A DNA stretch of 64,000 nt, taken from contig JACKDL010000028.1 in assembly GCA_020633555.1 (NCBI GenBank), positions 6,831 to 70,830 of the forward strand, read 5' to 3'. The notes below the pieces were generated by a model, which saw nothing but the letters and a program-made list of their open reading frames with translations, was not told the origin of the DNA and did not search any database. This DNA comes from Myxococcales bacterium (GTDB lineage: Bacteria > Myxococcota_A > Bradymonadia > UBA7976 > UBA1532). The first letter of the stretch is position 1. Each line of letters starts with the position of its first letter. The position numbers were made by a program, and so were the translations under genes. This document shows positions 23,199-38,311 of this stretch, piece after piece.

Positions 23199-23600
23199 TC
23201 ACTGGGCGTGCCCGTTGTGGCCGTGCTCGTGATCGTGGCCGTGCCCGTCGCCGTGGTCGTGGTCGGCCGCGCCGCCCAGCTGCACCAGCTTCATGTTGCA
23301 CAGGGGGCAGACCCCGTCGCCCTTCTGGGCGCGGGCGTAGTGCACGGTGCCCATGTCGCAGATCCACGCGTTGGCGGGGATCTTGGCCTTGGCCACGGGC
23401 GGATCGAACTTGGTGCCCTGGGCGCTGACGGCCACCTTGCCCGCCTGGGTGGCGGGCGCGGCCTTGGTGGCAGGGGCGGCCTTGCTCGCGGCGGCCTTGC
23501 TGGCGGTGGCCTTGGCCGGGGTGGGCTCGGCGGCGGGCTTGTTGCAGCCGGTCAGCCCCAGCAGGCTCAGCAGGGCGGCCGCGGTCCAGATCGCCTTCAT
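23199..23600 (-). CDS. His-rich lipoprotein with variant heavy-metal-binding domain
   Basis: A 133-residue predicted lipoprotein (GLTG-Cys19-Asn). A Lys/Ala/Pro-rich linker (20-70) leads to a compact domain, WICDMGTVHY then GVCPLCNMKL. It holds Cys81, Met83, His87, Cys98, Cys101 and Met103, in the order of the HMBD seen in CusB/CopA proteins (WYCPMHP...CPxCGM) but with the first CPMH degenerate. Residues 114-131 contain eight His in HDHGDGHGHDHEHGH. It probably buffers or presents copper in the periplasm. It lies between the response regulator (4 bp away) and copA (14 bp), so it is surely co-expressed with both. No named family assignment is claimed. Confidence 0.85.
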   Translation of the reverse strand: MKAIWTAAALLSLLGLTGCNKPAAEPTPAKATASKAAASKAAPATKAAPATQAGKVAVSAQGTKFDPPVAKAKIPANAWICDMGTVHYARAQKGDGVCPLCNMKLVQLGGAADHDHGDGHGHDHEHGHNGHAQ

Positions 23601-23604
23601 GGCG

Positions 23605-24953
<1,349 letters not shown>

Positions 24954-24957
<4 letters not shown>

Positions 24958-26039
24958 GGGGCCTCCGTGGGCAGACACAGCCAGAAGGTGGTCTCGCCGG
25001 GCTGGCTCTGCACGTCCAGGAAGCCGCCGTGGGCCTGCGCCAGCCGGCTGGACAGGCTCAGGCCCAGGCCCACGCCGTCGTCGCGGGTGGTGAAGAACGG
25101 GTCGAACACCTGCTCCAGGTGGGCCGGATCGATGCCGGGCCCGGTGTCGCGCACGCCCACGCAGCGGTGGGGCACGCCGCCCACCGCGCGCTGCTCGGCC
25201 AGGTAGGTCACCCGCACGGGCTCGCCCGCCGCGGCCTGCACCGCGTTCAGCGTGAGGTTCAGCAGCACCTGCACCACCTGGTCGCGGTCGCCCGTGAGCC
25301 GGGCGTCGGCCAACGAGGGGTGCACCGCGTACTCGCCGGCGCCGCCCTGGTGCTTCGCCAGCCCGATGACCTGCTGCACCACGTCGGCCAGGGGCAGCAC
25401 CGTGGGCTCAGCGGGGCGCATGCGCGCGAAGGCCAGGAAGTCGGACACCACCCGCTGCAGGCGGGCGCCCTCGCGCAGCTGCAGCTCCACGTAGCGGTGG
25501 GCGCGGTCGCCGGCGGGCACGTGGCGCTCCAGCGCCTCGGCGGCCCCCTGGATGCTGGCCAGGGGGTTGCGGATCTCGTGGGCCACACCGGCCAGCAGCT
25601 CGCCCAGGGCGCCCAGCTTGCCGGCCCGCACCAGCTGCTGCTCCAAGGCGGCGCGCTCGTCCAGCGCGGCCTGCAGCCGCTGGCGGGCGCCGCGCTCGCG
25701 GTGCACCAGCCAGCCGGTGAGCCCGCCCACGGCGACGAGCAGCCCGATCTCCAGCACCTTGTCCAGGGTGGGGGCGGGGTCGCGGTGGTGGTGGCTCATG
25801 AGGAAGGCGTGGGGGATGTAGGCCAGGCTGGCCACCACGGCGGCGGCGACCCCACCCAGCCAGCCTCCGCCGAAGGCCGCGAGCACCACCGGCAGGTAGT
25901 ACAGCCGCCGGTACACGTTGTGGATCGCCACGTTGTGGGTGTCGGTGGCGTAGTGCCCCAGCGAGATCAGCGCGATGAGCGCGGCGGCGCCGAGCAGCAG
26001 GCGGGGCCCGGTGGGGCCAATGGGGGCGCGGTGGGGCAT
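24954..26039 (-). CDS. Membrane histidine kinase, probable metal sensor
   Basis: 361 residues. The first ~115 hold about four hydrophobic segments with unusual histidines: His29 (GHYATDTHNVAIHN gives 29, 35, 40), His77 and His83-85 (PHAFLMSHHHRD). A short coiled segment follows, then the HisKA box with His154 in AHEIRNPLAS. The ATPase domain has N box NLTLNAVQA, DTGPGI and GLGLSLS. It should phosphorylate the NtrC-type regulator encoded next. There is no large periplasmic loop, so the ligand is probably bound by the intramembrane or loop histidines (inference). The ATG at 26039 has AGGAG four bases upstream and lies 22 bases after the predicted sigma54 transcription start. Confidence 0.93.
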
Positions 26040-26071
26040 GGCGCTCCTGGGGGCAGACGCCCGGCGGCCGG

Positions 26072-26087
26072 TGCAAGGGGTGCGCCA
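26072..26087 (-). promoter_or_regulatory. Sigma54 (-24/-12) promoter for the kinase-regulator-copA operon
   Basis: On the minus strand TGGCGCACCCCTTGCA matches the -24/-12 consensus TGGCACGN4TTGCA at all but two defined positions, with exact GG-to-GC spacing. The predicted start is near 26061, giving a 22-base leader with AGGAG before the ATG at 26039. The operon encodes a GAFTGA-bearing activator, which fits autoregulation. Confidence 0.72.
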
Positions 26088-26136
26088 TCGCTGCGGGCGC
26101 GTCGCGCAGGCCCACGGGCCGGCCAGCACAGCCTCG

Positions 26137-26154
26137 TTGCAGGATATCCTGCAA
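26137..26154. promoter_or_regulatory. 18-bp perfect palindrome, candidate activator site 1
   Basis: TTGCAGGATATCCTGCAA is perfectly self-complementary. It lies about 60 bp upstream of the -24 element in the divergent copper intergenic region, a normal place for an NtrC-type enhancer site. Binding by the regulator encoded at 23605-24957 is inferred. Confidence 0.65.
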
Positions 26155-26157
26155 GCG

Positions 26158-26179
26158 CGCTGAAGAATATTCCGCAGCG
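26158..26179. promoter_or_regulatory. 22-bp near-palindrome, candidate activator site 2
   Basis: Outer arms CGCTG/CAGCG and centre GAATATTC are symmetric, with 18 of 22 positions paired. Its centre is 23 bp (about two helical turns) from that of site 1, so two dimers would sit on the same DNA face. Its AT-rich centre stands out in this GC-rich genome. Confidence 0.5.
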
Positions 26180-26245
26180 CGGGCCGCAGGGGGGCCGGTG
26201 CGCGGGGGGTAGCGGCTGGTATGGCCGGTGCAAAGGGGGCCGCCC

Positions 26246-27529
26246 ATGCTGAACGCCATCCTCTGCCTGGTCGCCCTGCTCGCCCCGCCCGCGGTGACCG
26301 ACTTCGCGCCCGCGGATCGCGGAGGCGGCCCCGAGGCGCCACTCGCCGGCACCCTGGACGACCTGCTGGCCGCCGCCTCTCAAGGGCACCCGGGGCTGGC
26401 CGCCGAGCACGCCCGCTGGCGCGCCGCCCAGGCCGACGCGCAGGCCCTGGACCGCTGGGCCGATCCCGCCGTCAGCTACACCGGCGCGCCGCTGCCCATC
26501 GAGACCCGCCTGGGGCCCAACCACCACACCCTGGGCGTGACGCAGCGCCTGCCGTGGCCCGGCCAGACCGACGCGGCGGTGGCGACGGCCCAGGCCCAGG
26601 GGCGGCAGGCGGCGCAGCGGTTCCAGGCGGCCTACCTGGACCTGCGGGCCGCCGCGGCGGCGCCCTACTGGCAGCTCTGGGCCCTGGACCGCGAGGAGGC
26701 GCTGCGCGGCGCCCAGGCCCAGGTGCTCGAGGCCCTGGCGCAGGGCCTGAAGGGGCGCGTCGAGGCGGGCCAGCGCCCGGCGAGCGCGCTGGCCCGGGTG
26801 GGGCTGGCCCAGAGCCGCCTGGCCGACCGCGTGGCGGCCTTGACGCCCCCCCGGCGCACCGCGTTGGCCCTGCTGGCGCAAGCCCTGGGCCGCGGCGTGC
26901 CGCCCCAGCCCGTGCTGCCGGCCGAGGCGCCCGACGTCACCGCGCCGCCGCCGCTCGAGGCCGCGCTGGCGCAGACCCCCGACCCCCCGCGGCTGCAGGC
27001 CCTGGCCGCCCAGGTGGCCATGCAGGAGGCCATGGTCCGCCAGGCCGAGCTGGCCGCCCGCCCCGGCTTCGAGGTGGGCGCGGTGTGGCAGCTCATCGAC
27101 GAGGGCGACTCCACCATGCCCGAAAAGGGCCGCGACGCCCTGCTGTTCCGCGTGGGGCTCACCCTGCCGGTGTGGGGCGACGCCAACGCGGCCCGCGTCT
27201 CGGGGGCCCGCGCCCGGGTCCAGGGCGCCCAGGCCGAGCTCACCGGGGCCCGGCAGGGCTGGCGAGCGGCCCTGCAGGCCACCCACGCCGGCTGGGCCGA
27301 GCGCCACCGCCGCCAGGGGCTGCTGCGCGACACCCTGCTGCCCCAGGCCCAGACCGTCCTGCAGATGCTGCGCGGCGACTACGCCGTGGACCGCGCCGAG
27401 CTGACCGCCGTGCTGGACGCGTTGACGCAAGTGCATGATCTGCAAGTGGAGTTGGCGCGCACCCAGGCCGAGGGGGCGACCCTGCAGGCGCAGTGGCAGG
27501 CCCTGGTGGCCGAGGAGGTGGCCCCGTGA
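26246..27529 (+). CDS. cusC: TolC/CusC-type outer-membrane efflux channel
   Basis: 427 residues with a short signal region (MLNAILCLVALLAPPAVT). Two repeats of long Ala/Arg/Gln-rich helices are typical of the outer-membrane efflux protein family: DLLAAASQGHPGLAAEHARWRAAQADAQALDRWADP in the first (quoted in pieces DLLAAASQGHP and LDRWADPAVSY) and a second after FRVGLTLPVWGD. It forms the exit duct of a CusCBA pump. The ATG at 26246 follows AAAGGGGG. Its stop overlaps the GTG of the adaptor gene (GTGA), showing coupling. The cus symbol rests on gene context. Confidence 0.88.
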   Translation: MLNAILCLVALLAPPAVTDFAPADRGGGPEAPLAGTLDDLLAAASQGHPGLAAEHARWRAAQADAQALDRWADPAVSYTGAPLPIETRLGPNHHTLGVTQRLPWPGQTDAAVATAQAQGRQAAQRFQAAYLDLRAAAAAPYWQLWALDREEALRGAQAQVLEALAQGLKGRVEAGQRPASALARVGLAQSRLADRVAALTPPRRTALALLAQALGRGVPPQPVLPAEAPDVTAPPPLEAALAQTPDPPRLQALAAQVAMQEAMVRQAELAARPGFEVGAVWQLIDEGDSTMPEKGRDALLFRVGLTLPVWGDANAARVSGARARVQGAQAELTGARQGWRAALQATHAGWAERHRRQGLLRDTLLPQAQTVLQMLRGDYAVDRAELTAVLDALTQVHDLQVELARTQAEGATLQAQWQALVAEEVAP

Positions 27530-29424
27530 AGCCGAGCGTGAACCCCAAGGCCGTGTTCGTGTGGGCGCGCCGCGCCTTGGGCCCGCTGGCCCTGGTGGCG
27601 CTGGGCTGGGCGGTGGGCGCGTGGCTGACGCCGGCGCCGCCACCCGCGGCCCCCGCTGCTGCCGGCGCCGCCCCCGCGGCGGCCGCGCCCGTCTGGACCT
27701 GCTCCATGCACCCGCAGGTGCAGGCGCCCGAGAAGGGCCAGTGCCCCATCTGCGGCATGGATCTCATCCCCGCCAGCGAGGCCTCGGGCGCCGCTGTGGG
27801 CCCCGCCGAGGTGCACCTGGACGCCCGGGCGCGCGCCATGGCCCGCATCCGCACCACCGAGGTGGCGCCCCTGGTGGTCGAGGGCAGCAGCCGCGCGCTG
27901 CTGGGCCGGGTCGTGCCCGACGAGGCCCGCCTGAAGGCCATCCCCGCGCGGGTGGGCGGCCGGGTGGAGCGGCTGCAGGTGGCCACCACGGGCGAGGTGG
28001 TGCGCAAGGGGCAGGCGCTGGCGCAGATCTACAGCCCCGATCTGTACGCTGCCCATCAGGACCTGCTGGCCGCGCAGGCCCAACTCGCCCGCCTGGCACA
28101 GGCCGACGGGGTGGCGCGACAGGCCGCGCAGGCCCAGGTCGAGGCGGCCCGACTGAAGATCCGCCTATGGGGCTTCGGTGAGGACGTCATCGAGCGCATG
28201 GCGGCGGCCAAGGCCCCCTGGACCCGCTTCACAGTGCGCAGCCCCGTGGCCGGCACCGTGCTCACCCGCCGCGTGCGGCAGGGCCAGTACCTGAAGGAGG
28301 GCGAGGCGCTGTTCGAGGTGGCCGATCTGGCCCAGGTGTGGGTGACGCTGGACGCCTACGAGGCCGATCTGCCGCATCTGCAGGTGGGCCGCCCGGTGAC
28401 CCTGACCGTGGACGCGCTGCCCGGCGCCGAGCTCGCGGGCCAGGTGGTGTTCATCGACCCCGTGGTGGATCCCCGCACCCGCGTGGCCAAGGTGCGCATC
28501 GCGCTGCCGAACCCGGACGGGCGCCTGAAGCCCGGCATGTACGCCCGGGCGACGGTGGGCCCGGCGCTGGCCCAGCCCGGCCGCCCGCTGGCCCTGGCCA
28601 TCCCCCGCAGCGCGCCGCTGTTCGCGGGCGATCGGGCGCTGGTCTACGTGGAGGTGGAGTCTGACGCCGAGGGGGCCCGCTATGTGGCCCGCGAGGTGGT
28701 GCTGGGGCCACGCGTCGGCGCCCTGTACCCGGTGCTGGCCGGCCTGAGCCGGGGCGAGCGGGTGGTGACCCACGGCGCCTTCGCGCTGGACAGCGACCTG
28801 CAGATCCGCGGCGCCTTGAGCCTGATGGCCCGCCCGGACGACACCCAGCGGGGCCCGGCCGCGCCCCCGCTGACCCTGGACGAGGCCGACGCCGCCCGGC
28901 TGCGCCCCGTGCTCGGCGGCTACCTGGACGTGCAGGAGCGCCTGGCCGCCGACGACTGGGACGGCGCCAAGGCCCGCATCGACGCCTGGGCCTCGGCGGT
29001 GGCGGCCGTGAAGCTGGCCGATCCGGTGGCCCGGGCCGCCTGGCAAGAGGTGGCGCGCCGCCTGGCGCCCGATCTGGACGCGCTGACCCACGCCTCCGCC
29101 ATCAAGCCCGCCCGCGCCCGCTTCTCGTTGGTCACCCGGGCCATGGATGTGTTCCTGGCCCGCTTCGGCAACGTGAGCGAGGGGCTGGTGCGCAAGGCGT
29201 ACTGTCCCATGGCCGCCGACAACCGGGGCGACCACTGGTACCAGCGCGGCGAGGCGGTGGACAACGTGTACTTCGGCAACCAGATGCGGCGCTGCGGCGA
29301 GATCCAGGCGGCCCTGGACGAGGGCGAGCATCTGTTGAGCCCGGCCGAGCCGGTGGGAGAGCCGGCGGGCCCGGATGGTGCCGGGGCGGGGCAAGGGACG
29401 GCGGGGCACGGCCATGCCCACTGA
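27526..29424 (+). CDS. cusB: CusB-type RND efflux adaptor with HMBD and DUF3347
   Basis: A 632-residue periplasmic adaptor. A membrane or signal segment (residues ~17-35) and an Ala/Pro linker lead to a heavy-metal-binding domain, WTCSMHPQVQAP to CPICGMDLIP (~55-85). The barrel-sandwich/hairpin part follows, with VGGRVERLQVATTGEVVRKG and SPVAGTVLTRRVRQGQYL. The C-terminal ~120 residues resemble DUF3347 (LGGYLDVQERLAADDW, and YCPMAADNRGDHWYQ), often appended to copper CusB proteins. The tail GHGHAH may bind metal. The GTG at 27526 overlaps the cusC stop and has GAGGAGGTG upstream. It overlaps cusA by 11 bp. Confidence 0.93.
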   Translation: MKPSVNPKAVFVWARRALGPLALVALGWAVGAWLTPAPPPAAPAAAGAAPAAAAPVWTCSMHPQVQAPEKGQCPICGMDLIPASEASGAAVGPAEVHLDARARAMARIRTTEVAPLVVEGSSRALLGRVVPDEARLKAIPARVGGRVERLQVATTGEVVRKGQALAQIYSPDLYAAHQDLLAAQAQLARLAQADGVARQAAQAQVEAARLKIRLWGFGEDVIERMAAAKAPWTRFTVRSPVAGTVLTRRVRQGQYLKEGEALFEVADLAQVWVTLDAYEADLPHLQVGRPVTLTVDALPGAELAGQVVFIDPVVDPRTRVAKVRIALPNPDGRLKPGMYARATVGPALAQPGRPLALAIPRSAPLFAGDRALVYVEVESDAEGARYVAREVVLGPRVGALYPVLAGLSRGERVVTHGAFALDSDLQIRGALSLMARPDDTQRGPAAPPLTLDEADAARLRPVLGGYLDVQERLAADDWDGAKARIDAWASAVAAVKLADPVARAAWQEVARRLAPDLDALTHASAIKPARARFSLVTRAMDVFLARFGNVSEGLVRKAYCPMAADNRGDHWYQRGEAVDNVYFGNQMRRCGEIQAALDEGEHLLSPAEPVGEPAGPDGAGAGQGTAGHGHAH

Positions 29425-32400
29425 GCCCACCGGCGGCCTGTGGGACGCACTCATCGGCTTCTGCCTGCGCAACCGCCTGGTGGTGGGGCTGCTGACCCTG
29501 CTGCTGTGCGCGGCGGTGCTGGTGGTGCACCCCTTCGACGAGTGGGTGGTGCCCGACGTGCCCCGCGAGGCGGTGGCCGTAGACGCCATCCCCGACATCG
29601 GTGAGAACCAACAGATCGTCTTCGCCGAGTGGCCGGGCCGGTCGCCCAAAGACATCGACGATCAGATCACCTACCCGCTCACCAGCCAGCTCCTGGGGCT
29701 GCCCGGGGTGCGCACCGTGCGCAGCACGAGCATGTTCGGCTTCGCCTCGGTGTATGTGATCTTCGAAGACGGCGTGGGCTTCTACTGGGCCCGCAGCCGC
29801 ATCCTCGAGAAGCTGGCCGCCCTGCCGCGGGGGCTGCTGCCCGACGGCGTGACCCCCGTGCTGGGGCCCGACGCCACCGCCCTGGGCCAGGTGTTCTGGT
29901 ACACCCTCGAGGGGCGTGATGCCCAGACGGGCGAGCCGGTGGGCGGCTTCGATCTGCACGAGCTGCGCACCATCCAGGACTGGACGGTGCGCCCGGCGCT
30001 GCAGGCGGCCTCGGGTGTCAGCGAGGTGGCCTCCATCGGCGGCTACGTGGCCGAGTTCCAGATCGACGTGGATCCCCGCAAGCTCGAGGCCTACGGCGTG
30101 CCCATCACCCGGCTGGCGGCGGCGGTGCGCGAGGCCAACCGCGACGCGGGCGCCCGCACGCTCGAGATCAACCGCGTGGAGTACGTGGTGCGCGGCGTGG
30201 GTCAGCTGAAGACGCTGGCCGATCTGGAGCAGACGGTGGTGGCCGAGCGCGAGGGCCGGCCCCTGCGGGTGGCCGATCTGGCGCGCGTGCAGCTCGGCCC
30301 GGCGCAGCGCCGCGGCGCGCTCGACGTGAACGGGGCCGAGGCCGTGGGCGGCGTGGTGGTGGCCCGCTACGGCGCCAACCCCATGGCCGTGGTGCAGGCG
30401 GTGAAGCAGGCGGTGACGGCGCTGGCCCCCGGCCTGCCCCGCCGAGTGCTGGCCGACGGCCGCACCGCACAGGTCACGCTGGTGCCCTTCTACGACCGCT
30501 CCGAGGTGGTGGTCGAGACCTTGAGCACCCTGCGCGACGCCCTGTGGCAGCAGGTGCTGATCACGGTGGTGGTGGTACTGGTGCTGCTGGGCAACCTGCG
30601 GGCTTCATTGGTGATCTCGGCGGGCCTTCCCCTGGCGGTGGGCGCGGCCTTCGTGGCCATGAAGCTGGCCGGCGTCACGGCCAACATCATGTCGCTGGCG
30701 GGCATCGCCATCGCCATCGGCACCATGGTGGACATGGGCATCGTGCTCACGGAGCGCATGTGGGCCGCGGGGCAGGACGTCCCCCCAAGCGAGCGCCTCG
30801 CCGCCCTGCGGGCGGGGGCGGCCGAGGTCGCGCCGGCGGTGGCGACGAGCACGCTGACCACCGTGCTCTCCTTCGTGCCGGTGTTTGGCCTCACGGCGGC
30901 CGAGGGCAAGCTGTTCCACCCGCTGGCCTGGACCAAGACGTTCGCCCTGGTGGCGGCCCTGGGTCTGTCGGTGACGGTGCTGCCCGTGCTGGCCAGCAGT
31001 CTGTTGGCCCGCGCCGGCCGCCCGCTCAAGCTCCGCGTGGCCGCGCTGTTGGCGGCGGGCCTGGGTCTGTTGGGGTACGACGCGCCCCTGGCGGGCGCCG
31101 GCGTGTTGATGCTGGCCGCCCTGGACCTGGGTCAGCACACCGCGCCCGCTCGGTGGCGACCGTGGATCAGCGGGGTCGAGAACGTGGCGGCCGCGGGCCT
31201 GGGCCTGGCCATCCTGGCCCAGGCGTGGCAGCCGCTGGGCGGCGGTGACGGCTACGGGCGGCAGCTCCTGTTCATCGCCGGCGTCACCCTGGGGCTGCTG
31301 GCGCTGTTCTGGCTGTTCCTGCAGGTGTACCCGCGGGTGCTGCGCTGGGCCCTGGCCCACAAGGTCGTCGCGCTGGCCCTGCCGGTGCTGCTGGTGGGCG
31401 TGGGCCTGACGGCGTGGCGGGGGGCGGCGCGCACGCTGGAGTGGTTGCCCGACGGCCCGCGCACCCAGGCGCTGCGCGAGGCCTTCCCGGGCCTGGGCGA
31501 TGAGTTCATGCCCCCCTTCGACGAGGGCCAGTTCCTGTTCATGCCGTCGGTGATGCCCCACGCGTCGCTGGGGCAGGCGCTGGAGCAGCTCCGCCAGGTG
31601 GACGCGGCCATCGCCGCCATCCCCGAGGTGGTGACCTCGGTGGGCAAGCTGGGCCGGGTGGACAGCGCCCTGGATCCGGCGCCGGTGTCCATGTTCGAGA
31701 ACGTGATCACCTACCGCGCCGAGTATGGCGTGGACGCCCAGGGGCGGCGGGTGCGCCAGTGGCGCGATCACATCCGCACCCCCGATGACATCTGGAACGA
31801 GGTGGTGGCGGCCGCGGCCCAGCCGGGGCTCACCAGCGCCCCCAAGCTCATGCCCATCCAGACGCGCATCGTCATGCTCCAGAGCGGCATGCGGGCGCCG
31901 TTGGGGCTGAAAGTGCAGGCGCCCGACCTCGATCGGCTGAGCCAGGCAGTGCGTGCGCTCGAAGCCAGCCTGCGCCGGGCGGGCGATCACCTGAAGCCCG
32001 AGACCGTCTTCGGCGAGCAGGTGGTGGGCAAGCCCTACCTCGAGGTGCACATCGACCGCGCCCGCACCGCCCGGTACGGACTGACCGTCGAGGCCGTGCA
32101 GCGCGCCCTGCAGGTGGCGCTGGGCGGCGTGCCCCTGACCACCGTGATCCAGGGCCGCGAGCGGGTAGACGCCCGGGTGCGCTACGACCGGGCGGACCGG
32201 CAGGATCCCGAGGCCTTGAAGCGCCTGCTGGTGCCCACGGGCGACGGCCCCGGCGTGCCGCTGGAGCAGGTGGCCGACCTGCGCTATGTGCGCGGCCCGC
32301 AGATGATCAAGAGCGAGGACACCTTCCTCACGGCCTACCTGACCTTCGCGCAGGCCAAGGGGCTGGCTGAGGTCGACGCCGTGGAGCGCCTGACCGCCCA

Positions 32401-33076
32401 CTTGGAGGCTGAGCAGGCCGCGGGCGCCTTGGCGCTGCCCGAGGGTGCCCGGTACAGCTTCGCGGGCACGTACCTGCAGCAGATCCGCAGCGCTGAGCGG
32501 CTGCGCCTGCTGGTGCCCCTGGCGCTGGTGCTGATCTTGTTGGTCCTTCACCTGCAGTTCCGCCGCCTGAGCACCACCCTCATGATCTACGCCAGCGTGG
32601 CGGTGGCCGTGGCGGGGGCCTTCCTGCTGTTGTGGGCCTACGGGCGCGCCGGCTTCCTGGACTTCGAGGTGCTGGGCCGCTCGGCGCGGGATCTGTTCCA
32701 GGTGGGGCCGGTGAACCTGAGCGTCGCCGTGTGGGTGGGGATGATCGCCCTGGTGGGCATCGCCACCGACGACGGCGTGGTGATGGCCACCTACCTGGAC
32801 CAGCGCTTCCAGGCCGAGCCGCCCGGCACCGTGCAAGGCGTGCGCGACGCGGTGCTGTTCGCTGGCAGCGCGCGGGTGCGCCCGTGCCTGATGACCACCG
32901 CCACCACGCTGCTGGCCCTGCTGCCGGTGATCACCAGCACGGGCCGCGGCGCTGACGTGATGATCCCCATGGCCCTGCCCAGCCTGGGCGGCATGGCGGT
33001 GGAGCTGATCACGCTGTTCGTGGTGCCCGTGCTCTACAGCGCGCGGGAGGAGTGGCGGGTGCGTCGGGCGGGGTAG
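29414..33076 (+). CDS. cusA: CusA-type heavy-metal RND efflux pump, enlarged
   Basis: A 1,220-residue inner-membrane proton-driven pump of the HME-RND family. Landmarks: VDAIPDIGENQQIVFAEW, GLPGVRTVRSTSMFG, the TM4 motif GIAIAIGTMVDMG, DEFMPPFDEGQFLFMPS, MLQSGMRAPLGLKV and GIATDDGVVMATYLDQ. Met-rich stretches fit Cu(I)/Ag(I). It is about 170 residues longer than E. coli CusA. Much of the excess lies near residues 535-650, between LLARAGRPLKL and the DEFMPP block, and contains three extra hydrophobic segments. The ATG at 29414 lies inside the cusB end, so the genes are coupled. It converges with the MopE-repeat gene across 40 bp. Confidence 0.95.
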   Translation: MPTEPTGGLWDALIGFCLRNRLVVGLLTLLLCAAVLVVHPFDEWVVPDVPREAVAVDAIPDIGENQQIVFAEWPGRSPKDIDDQITYPLTSQLLGLPGVRTVRSTSMFGFASVYVIFEDGVGFYWARSRILEKLAALPRGLLPDGVTPVLGPDATALGQVFWYTLEGRDAQTGEPVGGFDLHELRTIQDWTVRPALQAASGVSEVASIGGYVAEFQIDVDPRKLEAYGVPITRLAAAVREANRDAGARTLEINRVEYVVRGVGQLKTLADLEQTVVAEREGRPLRVADLARVQLGPAQRRGALDVNGAEAVGGVVVARYGANPMAVVQAVKQAVTALAPGLPRRVLADGRTAQVTLVPFYDRSEVVVETLSTLRDALWQQVLITVVVVLVLLGNLRASLVISAGLPLAVGAAFVAMKLAGVTANIMSLAGIAIAIGTMVDMGIVLTERMWAAGQDVPPSERLAALRAGAAEVAPAVATSTLTTVLSFVPVFGLTAAEGKLFHPLAWTKTFALVAALGLSVTVLPVLASSLLARAGRPLKLRVAALLAAGLGLLGYDAPLAGAGVLMLAALDLGQHTAPARWRPWISGVENVAAAGLGLAILAQAWQPLGGGDGYGRQLLFIAGVTLGLLALFWLFLQVYPRVLRWALAHKVVALALPVLLVGVGLTAWRGAARTLEWLPDGPRTQALREAFPGLGDEFMPPFDEGQFLFMPSVMPHASLGQALEQLRQVDAAIAAIPEVVTSVGKLGRVDSALDPAPVSMFENVITYRAEYGVDAQGRRVRQWRDHIRTPDDIWNEVVAAAAQPGLTSAPKLMPIQTRIVMLQSGMRAPLGLKVQAPDLDRLSQAVRALEASLRRAGDHLKPETVFGEQVVGKPYLEVHIDRARTARYGLTVEAVQRALQVALGGVPLTTVIQGRERVDARVRYDRADRQDPEALKRLLVPTGDGPGVPLEQVADLRYVRGPQMIKSEDTFLTAYLTFAQAKGLAEVDAVERLTAHLEAEQAAGALALPEGARYSFAGTYLQQIRSAERLRLLVPLALVLILLVLHLQFRRLSTTLMIYASVAVAVAGAFLLLWAYGRAGFLDFEVLGRSARDLFQVGPVNLSVAVWVGMIALVGIATDDGVVMATYLDQRFQAEPPGTVQGVRDAVLFAGSARVRPCLMTTATTLLALLPVITSTGRGADVMIPMALPSLGGMAVELITLFVVPVLYSAREEWRVRRAG

Positions 33077-33116
33077 GGGACGGCCCGCCCGGTGACGCTC
33101 AGTTGCGGGGGCCCGC

Positions 33117-38204
<5,088 letters not shown>

Positions 38205-38311
38205 GGCGAACCCCCCTCGTCTCTTCCCCCGGCTGAGTATGAGCCCTTGCCCGTCAGGGGATCCACCCGGCACCGTCCAGTGGAAGCACGCAACGGCGGC
38301 GGGGAGCGCCC

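Noticed and set aside
26217..26232. TGGTATGGCCGGTGCA as a sigma54 promoter for the tolC-cusBA operon.
   Set aside because: The spacing fits, but the predicted start (~26243) would fall after the AAAGGGGG ribosome-binding site and 3 bases before the ATG, and fewer consensus bases match.
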